A stretch of 6,887 bases of DNA from Clostridia bacterium (GTDB lineage Bacteria; Bacillota; Clostridia; Oscillospirales; Acutalibacteraceae): NCBI GenBank assembly GCA_017549905.1, contig JAFYNC010000098.1, forward strand, positions 1 to 6,887. The letters run 5' to 3'. The first letter of the stretch is position 1, and every line of letters starts with the position of its first letter. Of the stretch, positions 1 to 5,989 are shown piece after piece. The notes below the pieces were generated by a model that saw only the letters and a program-made list of their open reading frames with translations, did no database searches and was not told where the DNA came from. The translations under genes and the position numbers were made by a program.

Positions 1-2
1 GC

Positions 3-77
3 AGAGGTTATTCACTGCTTATAACCCCATCGCTTTATCATAAAAGCGGAATTGTTGAGGTAACACACATAATTTAA
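3..77 (+). CDS. Possible C-terminal end of a convergent plus-strand gene (partial, unidentified)
   Basis: Reading from base 3, the plus strand is open for 24 codons and ends at a TAA at 75-77. The tail would end in SGIVEVTHII. The other two plus-strand frames close earlier (after 7 and 13 codons), and the residue mix looks protein-like. The frame is followed at 102-131 by a strong hairpin that could terminate transcription from both sides, as expected between convergent genes. I do not recognise the family from so few residues, and an open stretch of this length can occur by chance. No start is visible because it would lie left of the window. Confidence 0.35.
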   Translation, partial: RGYSLLITPSLYHKSGIVEVTHII

Positions 78-79
78 TT

Positions 80-101
80 CGTAATTAGGAATGCGTAATT
101 A
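80..101. repeat. Short direct repeat CGTAATTA x2 in AT-rich spacer
   Basis: The octamer CGTAATTA occurs at 80-87 and again at 94-101, separated by GGAATG, and a related TTTAATTC lies just before the first copy. The stretch lies between the possible plus-strand gene end and the lysA terminator. It resembles the TAATT/GGAATGCG-type short repeats that are often scattered through intergenic DNA. Whether it is part of a dispersed element cannot be decided from one copy. Confidence 0.4.
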
Positions 102-131
102 AACCCCGTAAGGATGAGTCCTTACGGGGTT
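102..131 (-). terminator. Intrinsic terminator of the dapA-lysA operon, possibly bidirectional
   Basis: A perfect 13-bp inverted repeat pairs 102-114 with 119-131 around a 4-nt loop (115-118). The lysA stop codon ends only 5 nt before the hairpin on the minus strand. On that strand the stem runs into TTTAATT, a short imperfect U tract. On the plus strand it is followed by GTTTATTAT, so it could also stop a convergent plus-strand transcript. The GC-rich stem (CCCCGTAAGGA arm) makes it strong. Confidence 0.85.
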
Positions 132-136
132 GTTTA

Positions 137-1432
137 TTATAGATCTAAAGCGCAGATGTCTTCGTAAGTTTCGCGCTTTACCGCAATATAATCCTTTCCG
201 TCTTTGAGCATAACAACGGGGGGACGCGGCACGCGGTTATAGTTAGAAGCCATTGAATAGTTGTAAGCGCCGGTTGTGAGAACTGCCAAAATTTCATTTC
301 TTTGAGGCTTTGGCAGTTTAACATTTTCTTGAATAAGGTCGCCCGATTCACAGCATCTGCCTGCAATTGTGGCTACAAAGTTCTTTTCATCATTAGCGCG
401 TGAGGCTAAAAGCACAGTATATTCCGATTCGTAAAGTGTATAACGCGGATTGTCGGTCATACCGCCGTCAATAGAAACGTAATTTTTGTAATTACCAATT
501 TCTTTAACACTACCAACAGAATAAAGTGTCATACCCGCATCGGCAACAAGGCTTCTGCCCGGTTCTAAGTGAATAACGGGACATTTCATACCGTTTTTAT
601 CGCAAAGACTGTTTAAGGCTTCTGCCACCTCGCGAATTTTATCAGCATAGTTTATAACAGGGTCGGTTTCAACATATCTCACACCAAAGCCGCCGCCAAG
701 GTTTAGCATTTCTGGATAATAACCTGTATCACTCTGAATTTCTTTTATAAATTCGAGCATAATTTCACAGGCGGTAACAAAAGGTGAACTTTCAAAAATC
801 TGTGAGCCTATGTGGCAGTGAAAGCCGATAAAGTCAAGATTTTTACAGTTTAAAATCTTTTCCACTGCTTTTTTTGCCTGACCCGTCGCGATGGCAACGC
901 CGAATTTTGATTCCACAGAGCCGGTGGAGATTTTTTTATGTGTATGAGGGTCAATACCGGGCGAAACTCTTAGCAAAACCTTTTGCTTTTTGCTTTTTTG
1001 AGCGGCAATTTCATTAATGGCGTCAATTTCTTGCTCATTGTCGATTACAAAGTAACCCACACCGCAGTCCATAGCAAAATTAATATCGTTATCGGTCTTA
1101 TTATTTCCGTGGAAGAAAACGCGCTCCATAGGGAATTCGGCTTTAGTTGCGGTATAAATCTCTCCGCCCGATACTACGTCAATGTCAATTCCTTCATCTG
1201 CCATTATTCTGTAAAGCCGTTTTAAGGAACAGGCTTTACTTGCAAACTCGGGCACAGAGCCTTTTGGAAAATATTTTTCCATAGCGTTTTTATATGTGCG
1301 AATATGCTCACGGATTTTGTTTTCATCCATTAAATAAAGCGGTGTGCCGTATTTTGTCGCCAAGTCTACAGTATCAAAACCCGCAAAGGTAAGATGACCT
1401 TTTTGGTTTACTGAAATATTATCGCAAATCAT
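137..1432 (-). CDS. lysA: Diaminopimelate decarboxylase LysA
   Basis: This cytoplasmic PLP enzyme decarboxylates meso-2,6-diaminopimelate to L-lysine, the last step of lysine synthesis. The 431 residues match the usual family length. The fold is an alanine-racemase-type barrel followed by a C-terminal beta domain. The probable PLP lysine is K66 in FASKAC. HIGSQ is at 207-211, the phosphate-binding LGGGFG at 245-250, and EPGR at 290-293. CESGD at 361-365 carries the catalytic Cys361 that completes the partner subunit's site in the dimer. GAYNY around Tyr390 is also typical. The ATG overlaps the dapA stop by one base (TAATG), and only a weak AGG lies about 12 nt upstream, so translation is probably coupled to dapA. 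Expression is inferred to follow the lysine riboswitch ahead of dapA. The stop is TAA, followed at once by the terminator hairpin. Confidence 0.97.
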   Translation of the reverse strand: MICDNISVNQKGHLTFAGFDTVDLATKYGTPLYLMDENKIREHIRTYKNAMEKYFPKGSVPEFASKACSLKRLYRIMADEGIDIDVVSGGEIYTATKAEFPMERVFFHGNNKTDNDINFAMDCGVGYFVIDNEQEIDAINEIAAQKSKKQKVLLRVSPGIDPHTHKKISTGSVESKFGVAIATGQAKKAVEKILNCKNLDFIGFHCHIGSQIFESSPFVTACEIMLEFIKEIQSDTGYYPEMLNLGGGFGVRYVETDPVINYADKIREVAEALNSLCDKNGMKCPVIHLEPGRSLVADAGMTLYSVGSVKEIGNYKNYVSIDGGMTDNPRYTLYESEYTVLLASRANDEKNFVATIAGRCCESGDLIQENVKLPKPQRNEILAVLTTGAYNYSMASNYNRVPRPPVVMLKDGKDYIAVKRETYEDICALDL

Positions 1433-2319
1433 TAAATGTTAATACCTGCTTTCGCCATTTCTGCAAATAAAATTTCTTTATGCGCGGTTTCCATTGGTGT
1501 AAGAGGTAATCTTAAATAATCTTCGCAAAAGCCCATTTTTGCCATAGCTGCTTTAACGGGAATAGGATTAACCTCGCTGAAAAGCGCATTTATAAGGGGC
1601 AAATATTTAAGTTGCATTTCACATGCGCCTTTAACATCGCCGTTTGCAAACTTTTTACACATAAGTGAAGATTCTTTAGGTAAAACATTAGAAAGAACTG
1701 AAATACAACCTTTTCCGCCAAGTGACATAATTGGAACTACTTGGTCGTCGTTACCCGAATAAATATTAATTTCATCACCGCAAAGGGCTGCCATTTCAGC
1801 AATTTTTGAAATATTACCGCAAGCCGCTTTAATAGCATTGATGTTTGGATGTTTTGCAAGTTCTGCTACTGTCTTAGGCTCAAGGCTCACGCCTGTTCTT
1901 GATGGAACATCATAAAGTATTACAGGAGCAGTAGCAACATCTGCTATTTGAGTAAACAACTTAATAAGTCCGTTTTGAGTAGCTTTATTGTAATATGGGG
2001 TTACAACCAAAACAGCGTCAACACCCACTTCACAAGCATACTGTGTAAGTTCAAGAGCATAGGCAGTATCGTTAGAGCCTGTTCCTGCAATAACAGGGAC
2101 GCGCTTATTTGTTCTTTCAACAGCAAACTTTATTGCCTCTTTATGCTCGGCATCGGTAAGTGTTGAGCCTTCGCCTGTTGTTCCGCAAACAACAAGACCG
2201 TCAATCCCCTCATCAATCTGCCAGTCGATAAGTTTGCCGAAAGCATCATAATCAATACCGTTTTCGGTTATAGGTGTAATAAGGGCGGTTGCCATTCCTT
2301 CAAAAATTGGTTTTTTCAT
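1432..2319 (-). CDS. dapA: 4-hydroxy-tetrahydrodipicolinate synthase DapA
   Basis: This cytoplasmic enzyme condenses pyruvate with aspartate-4-semialdehyde, the committed step toward DAP and lysine. The protein has 295 residues, the normal length for this class I aldolase (TIM barrel). Active-site residues sit at a constant offset of +3 from the E. coli enzyme: Thr47-Thr48 in GTTGEG, Tyr110 in TPYYN, Tyr136 in LYDVPSRTG, Arg141, and the Schiff-base Lys164 in NAIKAACGN. SGND is at 188-191. These separate it from close relatives such as N-acetylneuraminate lyase. The ATG is preceded by AAAGGA at 9 nt spacing. It is the first gene of a two-gene unit with lysA, to which it is joined by a TAATG overlap. 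A lysine riboswitch with terminator lies directly upstream, giving feedback repression by the end product. No dapB or other dap genes are adjacent. Confidence 0.97.
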   Translation of the reverse strand: MKKPIFEGMATALITPITENGIDYDAFGKLIDWQIDEGIDGLVVCGTTGEGSTLTDAEHKEAIKFAVERTNKRVPVIAGTGSNDTAYALELTQYACEVGVDAVLVVTPYYNKATQNGLIKLFTQIADVATAPVILYDVPSRTGVSLEPKTVAELAKHPNINAIKAACGNISKIAEMAALCGDEINIYSGNDDQVVPIMSLGGKGCISVLSNVLPKESSLMCKKFANGDVKGACEMQLKYLPLINALFSEVNPIPVKAAMAKMGFCEDYLRLPLTPMETAHKEILFAEMAKAGINI

Positions 2320-2328
2320 TTTTCTTCA

Positions 2329-2334
2329 TCCTTT
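2329..2334 (-). promoter_or_regulatory. Ribosome binding site of dapA
   Basis: AAAGGA lies 9 nt before the dapA ATG and about 9 nt beyond the U tract of the leader terminator. It is therefore outside the terminator hairpin, which argues that the riboswitch acts on transcription rather than by hiding this site. Confidence 0.75.
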
Positions 2335-2342
2335 TCTACAAT

Positions 2343-2368
2343 AAAAAATAGCCGATTGCTCGGCTATC
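2343..2368 (-). terminator. Riboswitch-controlled intrinsic terminator
   Basis: On the minus strand an 8-bp perfect stem, ATAGCCGA / TCGGCTAT (2367-2360 with 2355-2348), closes a GCAA tetraloop. A G-U pair can extend it by one. It runs directly into TTTTTT (2348-2343). The plus strand has no T tract after the stem, so the terminator is directional. Its 5' arm overlaps the antiterminator segment, so the two structures exclude each other. Confidence 0.93.
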
Positions 2369-2422
2369 AAAAATCAGAAATGCGCATATATACAGTATAT
2401 GTATAGCTTCCGTTTTGATAGC
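2363..2422 (-). promoter_or_regulatory. Antiterminator of the lysine riboswitch
   Basis: The end of the aptamer reads GCTATCAAAA (2422-2413) and is the perfect 10-nt complement of TTTTGATAGC (2372-2363), which includes the 5' arm of the terminator. Pairing of these two segments would break both the closing helix P1 of the aptamer (CTATC at 2421-2417) and the terminator. The 40-nt loop between them holds a small hairpin, CATATA/TATATG (2401-2385), which could bring the arms together. Expected logic: with lysine, P1 holds CTATC and the terminator forms; without lysine, the antiterminator forms and dapA-lysA is transcribed. Confidence 0.85.
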
Positions 2423-2576
2423 ACTCCGCAAATGCGACAGTAAAGCGGATATTATTCCGAATTACCAAGTCAGATATTTGCCAATATCTGCTTTCGGCGA
2501 CCGTTCCTTTCACTTTTGGCATTTTTCTGCCGAAATTAGCATCCAAAAGTTACTTTTAACTAATCGCGCCTCTATC
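2417..2576 (-). promoter_or_regulatory. Lysine riboswitch (L-box) aptamer
   Basis: The minus-strand leader carries the conserved blocks of the L-box in order: GATAGAGGCGCGA at the 5' side (from 2576), AGTAAC, GTGAAAGGAAC (from 2513), GTCGCCGAAAGC, GACTTGGTA, CTGTCGC and GGAGTGCTATC at the 3' side (to 2417). P1 is GATAG (2576-2572) with CTATC (2421-2417). P2 includes CTTTTGG (2549-2543) with CCAAAAG (2519-2513). P3 is an 8-bp hairpin, 2490-2483 with 2478-2471. P4 is CGGA/TCCG, and P5 is CGC/GCG. This family binds L-lysine directly and controls lysine synthesis or transport genes. It lies between a strong promoter and the dapA-lysA genes. T-box features (for example GGGTGGAACCGCG) are absent. 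Confidence 0.96.
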
Positions 2577-2584
2577 TAACCGAT

Positions 2585-2613
2585 AATATATCATTTAATT
2601 TCTATTTTGTCAA
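2585..2613 (-). promoter_or_regulatory. Sigma-A type promoter for the dapA-lysA leader
   Basis: On the minus strand TTGACA (2613-2608) is a perfect -35 box. A spacer of exactly 17 nt separates it from TATATT (2590-2585), a -10 box with one mismatch to TATAAT. Transcription would start around 2580-2577, at the 5' edge of the riboswitch P1 helix, as expected. The -35 box lies 3 nt beyond the PBP2 stop codon, so the whole promoter fits in the gap after that gene. Confidence 0.92.
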
Positions 2614-2616
2614 GCA

Positions 2617-4593
2617 TTAATCTAAAACAACAAAGGGCAAATCCTCGGTTGGAGAATTACTTTCGGCAAAAAAGTATGCATCAAGAATATCGCGCACAAC
2701 AGTACCTGCCGAATAACCCGAGTTTCCGTGTTCCAAAACAACCGAAATAGCGATTTCGGGATTATCAAAGGGCGCAAACGCCACAAATATACTGTGGTCA
2801 ACCTTGTTTACCACCTGAGATGTACCTGTTTTACCGCCAACCTTAATCTGATAATCGCCCAGCGCGGCACGTCCCGTACCGTCTTCAGTAACAGATAGCA
2901 TACCCTGTTTTACAGCATTAAGGTTTTGTTCTTTCATTTCAAGTTTATTTAAAACCTCGGGCGCGAAAGATTTATAGATTTCTGACATATCATAAGAAAC
3001 AACACTGTTAATAAGACTTGCTTTATAGTGCGTGCCGCCATTAGCAAGTGTTGCAGTGTAATTTGCAAGCTGCAAAGGCGTAAAGGCGTTCATTTGTCCA
3101 ATAGAAATTTGCAAGGTATCGCCGCCAACACCATCGCTTTTAGGCTCTAAGATAATACCTTTTGCATCGTCAACCTCAACTCCTGTTTTAACGCCAAGAC
3201 CCACTTGTTTAAAGTAACTTGTAAGGGTTGTGGCGCCAACACGTCTGCCAAGTTCAAAGAAGAAATAGTTACAACTTTTTGAAAGCGCAGATGTAAGGTT
3301 CATTGTTTTATGATAATGCATACAGCTTGGTTGGTAATCACTGAATAATTTGTATTTCTGAGCGCAGAAAATAGTTTCACCTATGTTATAATGTCCGTTT
3401 TCAAGCGCCGCAATAGCAACAATAGGCTTTATGGTAGAGCCTATTGGATAAACACCTTGAAACGCGCGGTTTGTGAGCGGTTTTGCAGGGTTGTTTTTAA
3501 GGCTTTCATATTCCTTATTCATTGTTGCAGAGTCATAGGTCGGATAATTTGCGGCGCAAAGAACATTACCCGAATCTATATCAACAGCAACCGCAGTACC
3601 TGCTGTTACACTGCCGCCCTGACTTTGAAGACCTCTGACAGTACGTTCAAGAGAGTCTTGCGCCTTTCTTTGCATAGCCTTATCAAGAGTGAGCATTATT
3701 GTTTTACCGGCTATTGGTTCTTTTGTTACTTCTTTTGAAATTATATTTCCTTTTGTATCAAGTCGGTAGGTTATTTCCCCGTCGATACCTCTTAAATATT
3801 CTTCACCCCAGGCTTCAATACCGCTTTTTCCTACCTTATCATTGTATGAATAACCCTTTTCCTTATATTCCTCCCAGTCCTCCTTGTAAATCGGACCAAC
3901 TGAGCCAATAAGGTTTACGGCGAGTGAGGTGTCGGTATATTCTCTAAAAGGAACAACGTCAACCGTAACACCGTCAAGCAAGAAAGATGATTCGGAAATT
4001 TTGCGCATAAGCTCGGTTGAAATATCTTCAGCAAAGGTAAACGGATATGAAACCGAAAAATCAGATATAGTCATACTGTATCTTATACCCATAATTTTTC
4101 TTTGGTCTGCCCTGCTATAGCCTTCAAGCTCATAACGATTAACCATTTCCTTGAAGCAGTTTTCAGCCGTTGCAAATGATGCAAGCTCTAAGGTTTTTAA
4201 AAGCTTTTCGGTGTCACCGTCTTCGGTGAAACTATAAGGTTCATTGGCAGACATAGGCAATTCGTCTATCCAGGGAGCATTATGTTCTGCAAGTAAATTT
4301 ACAAGGCAAAGAATTACATCATTAAGATTATCCTTAACGTAAGCTTTATTGAAAACAATATTATATCCGTCGCGGTTAATGGCGATTTGTCTGCCAAAGC
4401 AGTCAAGAATTTCGCCGCGCGGCGCTTTTAAAACGGCGGTCAGCACAGATGCCGCGCCATCGTTTTTATCGGTATATTTATCTGCGTTTTTAATTTGAAG
4501 ACTGTAAACCCTCATGCTATATAAAAATATAGCTAAAATAAGGATAACCGACAAAACAGTCAGTTCAGTCTGACTTTTTTTCTTAAAAGGCAA
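2617..4593 (-). CDS. mrdA: Penicillin-binding protein 2, elongasome transpeptidase (TTG start)
   Basis: This class B PBP cross-links peptidoglycan during rod elongation. It is anchored in the membrane with its catalytic domain outside. Of its 658 residues, a positively charged N-terminus (KKK) and one membrane helix at about 11-33 come first. A PBP dimer domain follows, with APRGEILDCFGRQIA at about 57-71 and a KSGIEAWGEEYLRG block at 256-269. The transpeptidase domain spans about 325-645. Catalytic motifs are all present: STIK at 386-389 (Ser386 nucleophile), SCN at 440-442 and KTGT at 588-591. GQMNAFTPLQLANY at 499-512 is also typical. The start is TTG, supported by GGAGGA 8 nt upstream and by the membrane helix; no in-frame ATG gives a complete anchor. 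It lies 17 nt after mreD, so it is probably co-transcribed with mreBCD. This position favours PBP2 (MrdA) over the septal FtsI and SpoVD types. No PASTA domain is seen. Confidence 0.93.
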   Translation of the reverse strand: MPFKKKSQTELTVLSVILILAIFLYSMRVYSLQIKNADKYTDKNDGAASVLTAVLKAPRGEILDCFGRQIAINRDGYNIVFNKAYVKDNLNDVILCLVNLLAEHNAPWIDELPMSANEPYSFTEDGDTEKLLKTLELASFATAENCFKEMVNRYELEGYSRADQRKIMGIRYSMTISDFSVSYPFTFAEDISTELMRKISESSFLLDGVTVDVVPFREYTDTSLAVNLIGSVGPIYKEDWEEYKEKGYSYNDKVGKSGIEAWGEEYLRGIDGEITYRLDTKGNIISKEVTKEPIAGKTIMLTLDKAMQRKAQDSLERTVRGLQSQGGSVTAGTAVAVDIDSGNVLCAANYPTYDSATMNKEYESLKNNPAKPLTNRAFQGVYPIGSTIKPIVAIAALENGHYNIGETIFCAQKYKLFSDYQPSCMHYHKTMNLTSALSKSCNYFFFELGRRVGATTLTSYFKQVGLGVKTGVEVDDAKGIILEPKSDGVGGDTLQISIGQMNAFTPLQLANYTATLANGGTHYKASLINSVVSYDMSEIYKSFAPEVLNKLEMKEQNLNAVKQGMLSVTEDGTGRAALGDYQIKVGGKTGTSQVVNKVDHSIFVAFAPFDNPEIAISVVLEHGNSGYSAGTVVRDILDAYFFAESNSPTEDLPFVVLD

Positions 4594-4600
4594 AACCTTT

Positions 4601-4606
4601 TCCTCC
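4601..4606 (-). promoter_or_regulatory. Shine-Dalgarno that fixes the TTG start of PBP2
   Basis: GGAGGA at 4606-4601 is the strongest ribosome binding site in the window. It sits in the 17-nt gap between the mreD stop and the PBP2 gene. Measured from GGAGG, it is 8 nt from the TTG at 4593-4591, the optimal distance. No ATG or GTG in the same frame lies near it. Confidence 0.85.
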
Positions 4607-4610
4607 GAAA

Positions 4611-5117
4611 TTATATAAGTTTTTGAAAGAATTTAAAGATATAGTAAAAGGGTAAAACAAACACTGCGGTATAAACAGCGGAAGTGAAACCGTAGTTTAT
4701 AAGATAGGTCAGGCTTTCTCTTAAAGAACAACCTATAATATAGAAAAATGCCCAATATAAAACAAAGTAAGTAACCGCCGCTAAAAGCGAAATTACAAGC
4801 GAGGCTTTGAGATTTTTGTTAAAAATATTGTTTGAAGTAATGCAAACAAAAAGAGATATAAGCATAAGAACTACTGAATTAAAACCATAGGTGCCGCCCG
4901 ATGTACTGTCAAGAAAAACACCAACTGCAAGACCTGCAAAAGCGCTTTTTGTAGGAGAGGAAAATAAAGCATAGGCAGTAAGTAATGCCAACACAGTAAA
5001 TGGAGTAGCGTTTTTAATTCTTAAATCAATAGTGCCTATGCTGAAAAAAAGACACACAAACACAAAAAGAATAGCGGTTATTATCTTTATTGCGGTGGAT
5101 GAATTAAATTTTATCAT
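4611..5117 (-). CDS. mreD: Rod shape-determining membrane protein MreD
   Basis: MreD is the integral membrane partner of MreC in the elongasome. The 168 residues are mostly hydrophobic and can form about six helices: roughly 9-29, 37-53, 57-70, 76-94, 103-127 and 134-162. Between helices three and four is GLAVGVFLDSTSGGTYGFNS (62-81), the best conserved stretch of the family. The length is normal. The start ATG overlaps the mreC stop as ATGA and has AAGGTGG 7 nt upstream. The family is weakly conserved, so the call rests on hydrophobicity, the GVFLD-like motif and the position between mreC and PBP2. Confidence 0.92.
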   Translation of the reverse strand: MIKFNSSTAIKIITAILFVFVCLFFSIGTIDLRIKNATPFTVLALLTAYALFSSPTKSAFAGLAVGVFLDSTSGGTYGFNSVVLMLISLFVCITSNNIFNKNLKASLVISLLAAVTYFVLYWAFFYIIGCSLRESLTYLINYGFTSAVYTAVFVLPFYYIFKFFQKLI

Positions 5118-5977
5118 TTTGAGCCACCTTCGGCATTAAGACCGCCTTTGCCCTCAAAATCGGTTATAACCATAACCTCGCGAATATTCTCAATATCTGC
5201 AAAAGGCTCAACCTCAGCATAAATTGAGGTGTTGTAGGTGTCGCTGCCCACAGATTTAATTTCGCCTACCAGAAGTCCCGCGGGGAAAACTCCTTCGCCG
5301 GAGGTTACAACATAGTCGCCTATTGCGATATTGCAAGAACGTGAAAGATTAAAAAACTTTGTGCGCATAGAACCTGCCAATTCAATAGTTCCCGAAACAA
5401 TACCTGAATCATTTGTTCGGTTTCCAAGAGCGCCAAAAGTAATATCAGGACTAAGCACAGTAGCAACCTTTGAGGTGGTAAGACCGACCTCGCTTATGTA
5501 GCCAACAAGTCCTGCATTGGTAATAATGGGGTCGTTTGCAGAAACACCGTCAAGCGAACCCTTATTAATTGTAAAGCTTTTATATGGGTCAAGGTTGTCC
5601 CTTGCAATTCTGTAAGCCGGCACAAACTTAAAATCAGGATGATTTTCCTTTATTTCAAGATAATTTTTATAAAACTCATTTTCTTTTGTAATTTTCTCAT
5701 AATCTGCCATCTGTTGTCTTAATTCATTCAGCTCGGCTTCAAGCTCGGTGTTTTCAAGCTGTGTTTTGGTGCCGTCTTTATAAACCGAAACGAAATCGGA
5801 AACAGAATTTGAAAGGTGGGTAAATGCCGCCTTAAAGGGCGCAGTAATAGTGCCTATAATGTCAGATTGAGGTGAAATTCTGCTTCCTAAAAGCATACTT
5901 AATACCGCAATCGCAATTATAGACAATGTTACCGCAACAATTATTTTAAACTGTTTTGATGAGAAGAAAAAACGCAT
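5114..5977 (-). CDS. mreC: Rod shape-determining protein MreC
   Basis: MreC is a bitopic scaffold linking the MreB filament inside with PBP2 outside. The 287 residues show a short cytoplasmic N-terminus and one membrane helix at about 11-31. A charged coiled coil follows at about 70-112 (rich in Glu, Lys and Leu), then the extracytoplasmic double beta-barrel domain. Family hallmarks are INKGSLDGV at 137-145, GLVGYISEVG at 156-165, SGIVSG at 191-196 and VTSGEGVFPAGLLVGEI at 224-240. The C-terminus is a glycine-rich tail. The Shine-Dalgarno AGGGTGA overlaps the mreB TAG stop, with 7 nt left before the ATG, and the gene's TGA stop overlaps the mreD ATG. This compact arrangement indicates one transcript and balanced translation of mreB, mreC and mreD. 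Confidence 0.96.
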   Translation of the reverse strand: MRFFFSSKQFKIIVAVTLSIIAIAVLSMLLGSRISPQSDIIGTITAPFKAAFTHLSNSVSDFVSVYKDGTKTQLENTELEAELNELRQQMADYEKITKENEFYKNYLEIKENHPDFKFVPAYRIARDNLDPYKSFTINKGSLDGVSANDPIITNAGLVGYISEVGLTTSKVATVLSPDITFGALGNRTNDSGIVSGTIELAGSMRTKFFNLSRSCNIAIGDYVVTSGEGVFPAGLLVGEIKSVGSDTYNTSIYAEVEPFADIENIREVMVITDFEGKGGLNAEGGSK

Positions 5978-5989
5978 TTATATTTCACC

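Noticed and set aside
6..48. Small inverted repeats GGTTAT/ATAACC (6-26) and CGCTTT/AAAGCG (31-48)
   Set aside because: Short stems without a following T run on either strand; they fall in the possible gene tail and are compatible with chance.
196..201. Possible non-functional LysA because the PLP-lysine motif reads ASKAC rather than AxKAN (motif encoded near 1220-1240)
   Set aside because: The Lys is kept, and ASKA-type variants are familiar in clostridial LysA; all other catalytic motifs are intact.
983..2166. Plus-strand open frames opposite lysA and dapA
   Set aside because: Shadows of the two conserved enzymes; no start signals or homology visible.
2320..2616. T-box leader as an alternative to the riboswitch
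   Set aside because: No T-box sequence (GGGTGGAACCGCG-like) or specifier loop is present, whereas the L-box blocks are all there in order.
3391..4120. Three plus-strand open frames opposite PBP2
   Set aside because: Antisense to intact conserved PBP2 coding sequence; translations show no family features.
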